A DNA stretch of 33,577 nucleotides, taken from assembly GCA_003647275.1 (NCBI GenBank), contig QMMN01000025.1:1-33577 (forward strand), read 5' to 3'. Source of the stretch: Deltaproteobacteria bacterium. GTDB lineage: Bacteria > Desulfobacterota > Desulfobacteria > Desulfobacterales > C00003060. This document shows, piece by piece, positions 33,135 through 33,577 of the stretch. The notes below the pieces were generated by a model. The model did no database searches and was not told the origin of the DNA. It was given only the letters and a program-made list of their open reading frames with translations. Numbering within the stretch: the stretch's first letter is position 1; every line of letters begins with the position of its first letter. Position numbers and translations under genes: made by a program.

Positions 33135-33577
33135 ATGGACCAAAAAGAGACAAGAAAGACAGTTCGAACATTTGCACTGGCCTCATTTTTAAATGATTTG
33201 GGGTCGGATATGATTTATCCAATATGGCCGTTATTTGTAACAGCTGTCTTAGGTGCCAATATGGCTGTTCTTGGCTTCATAGATGGTTTAGGCGAAGCCA
33301 TTGTTTCAATATCGCAAGGCGCCTCAGGTTACATCTCTGACAAAACAAGAAAGAGAAAAGTTTTTGTCTGGTTGGGTTATCTGTTTGGATCGTTATCAAG
33401 GGTTGGTTATGCCTTGTCAACGGTTTGGCAGCATTTGATTTTGTTTAGGATTTTGGACAGAACCGGGAAAATAAGGGGTGCACCCAGAGATGCTATCATT
33501 GCCGATATTTCCATCAAAGAAAACAGGGGCAAAAATTTTGGGCTACTGAGAGCCATGGATCACCTCGGCGCAGTATG
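33135..33577 (+). CDS. MFS transporter (partial, C-terminus off window)
   Basis: The frame starts at an ATG at 33135 and runs off the right edge, showing 147 residues. It has the first four membrane segments of a major facilitator: 'FALASFLNDLGSDMIYPIWPLFV', 'AVLGFIDGLGEAIVSISQGASGY', then the loop motif 'SDKTRKRKVFVWLGYLFGS', and 'LILFRILDRTGKIRGAPRDAI'. The 'RGAPRDAIIADIS' and 'RGKNFGLLRAMDHLGAV' parts are typical of a bacterial MFS group of unknown substrate. No strong ribosome binding site is seen. Confidence 0.85.
   Translation, partial: MDQKETRKTVRTFALASFLNDLGSDMIYPIWPLFVTAVLGANMAVLGFIDGLGEAIVSISQGASGYISDKTRKRKVFVWLGYLFGSLSRVGYALSTVWQHLILFRILDRTGKIRGAPRDAIIADISIKENRGKNFGLLRAMDHLGAV

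Noticed and set aside
1-33577. CRISPR array
   Set aside because: No regularly spaced direct repeats of the right size were seen; the repeats found are short operator-like or hairpin elements.

Overview
The window looks like chromosomal DNA of an anaerobic bacterium of the Desulfobacterota (former Deltaproteobacteria). This is inferred from gene order, not from a marker gene. The block rpmF ... fabG-acpP ... rpiB-glyA-(dCMP deaminase)-nrdR-ribD-ribE-ribBA-ribH-nusB matches the layout known from Geobacter and sulfate reducers. The acyl-CoA dehydrogenase, the HyuA/HyuB pair and the single-domain ene-reductase also fit an anaerobe with broad carbon metabolism. Base composition is moderate over most of the window, with AT-rich patches at the far left and far right.

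Layout. (1) 1-3034 is the right end of an integrated mobile element, all genes on the minus strand: a truncated CHC2 zinc-finger primase, a 42-residue ORF, an AlpA-like helix-turn-helix protein, a coiled-coil protein of unknown function and a tyrosine integrase. It ends in a 46-bp 3' remnant of an initiator tRNA-Met gene, so the element sits in tRNA-fMet and its other end, with the intact tRNA, lies left of the window. The set resembles phage-satellite or P4-like islands. The integrase promoter carries paired, helically phased 6-mers that recur beside the att core. (2) 3237-8953 is mixed: a UDP-glucuronate decarboxylase gene, a 353-residue protein of unknown function, a VTT/DedA-type membrane protein, a transglutaminase-like protein and an ABC ATPase with no permease beside it. 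(3) 9055-19524 is a long minus-strand block read from a near-consensus promoter at 19497-19524: ribosomal protein L32, an acyl-CoA dehydrogenase, FabG, ACP, then after an internal terminator RpiB, GlyA, dCMP deaminase and NrdR, then after another terminator riboflavin synthesis (RibD, RibE, RibBA, RibH) and NusB. PlsX, FabH, FabD and FabF, usual in this block, are absent. (4) 19753-24114 holds AmrB (Memo family), glutamyl- and glutaminyl-tRNA synthetases and a tRNA-Gln gene facing glnS. A 110-bp element with 20-bp inverted ends lies between amrB and gltX. (5) 24647-31411 holds an HNH endonuclease gene converging on a minus-strand cluster: ene-reductase, acyl-CoA thioesterase, sugar-isomerase-like TIM barrel, HyuA and HyuB. 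The leader of hyuA can form a hairpin whose whole loop is complementary to an upstream 7-mer. (6) 31555-33577 is decayed and AT-rich: a redoxin remnant, a frameshifted beta-propeller-like gene with a 17-bp tandem duplication, a structured non-coding stretch, a small BamE/OmlA-like membrane-anchored protein and the start of an MFS transporter.

How genes work together. The rib genes give a full route from GTP and ribulose 5-phosphate to riboflavin, apart from the phosphatase step. GlyA and dCMP deaminase feed thymidylate and one-carbon supply, and NrdR controls ribonucleotide reductase, so the block couples nucleotide, flavin and lipid supply to ribosome growth. GlnS plus tRNA-Gln gives direct glutaminylation. 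The hyuAB cluster looks catabolic, but its substrate cannot be read from sequence. The points most worth following are the att/integrase control region, the hyuA leader, the 110-bp inverted-repeat element, the 8-codon leader ORF before fabG, and the rearranged fatty-acid block.
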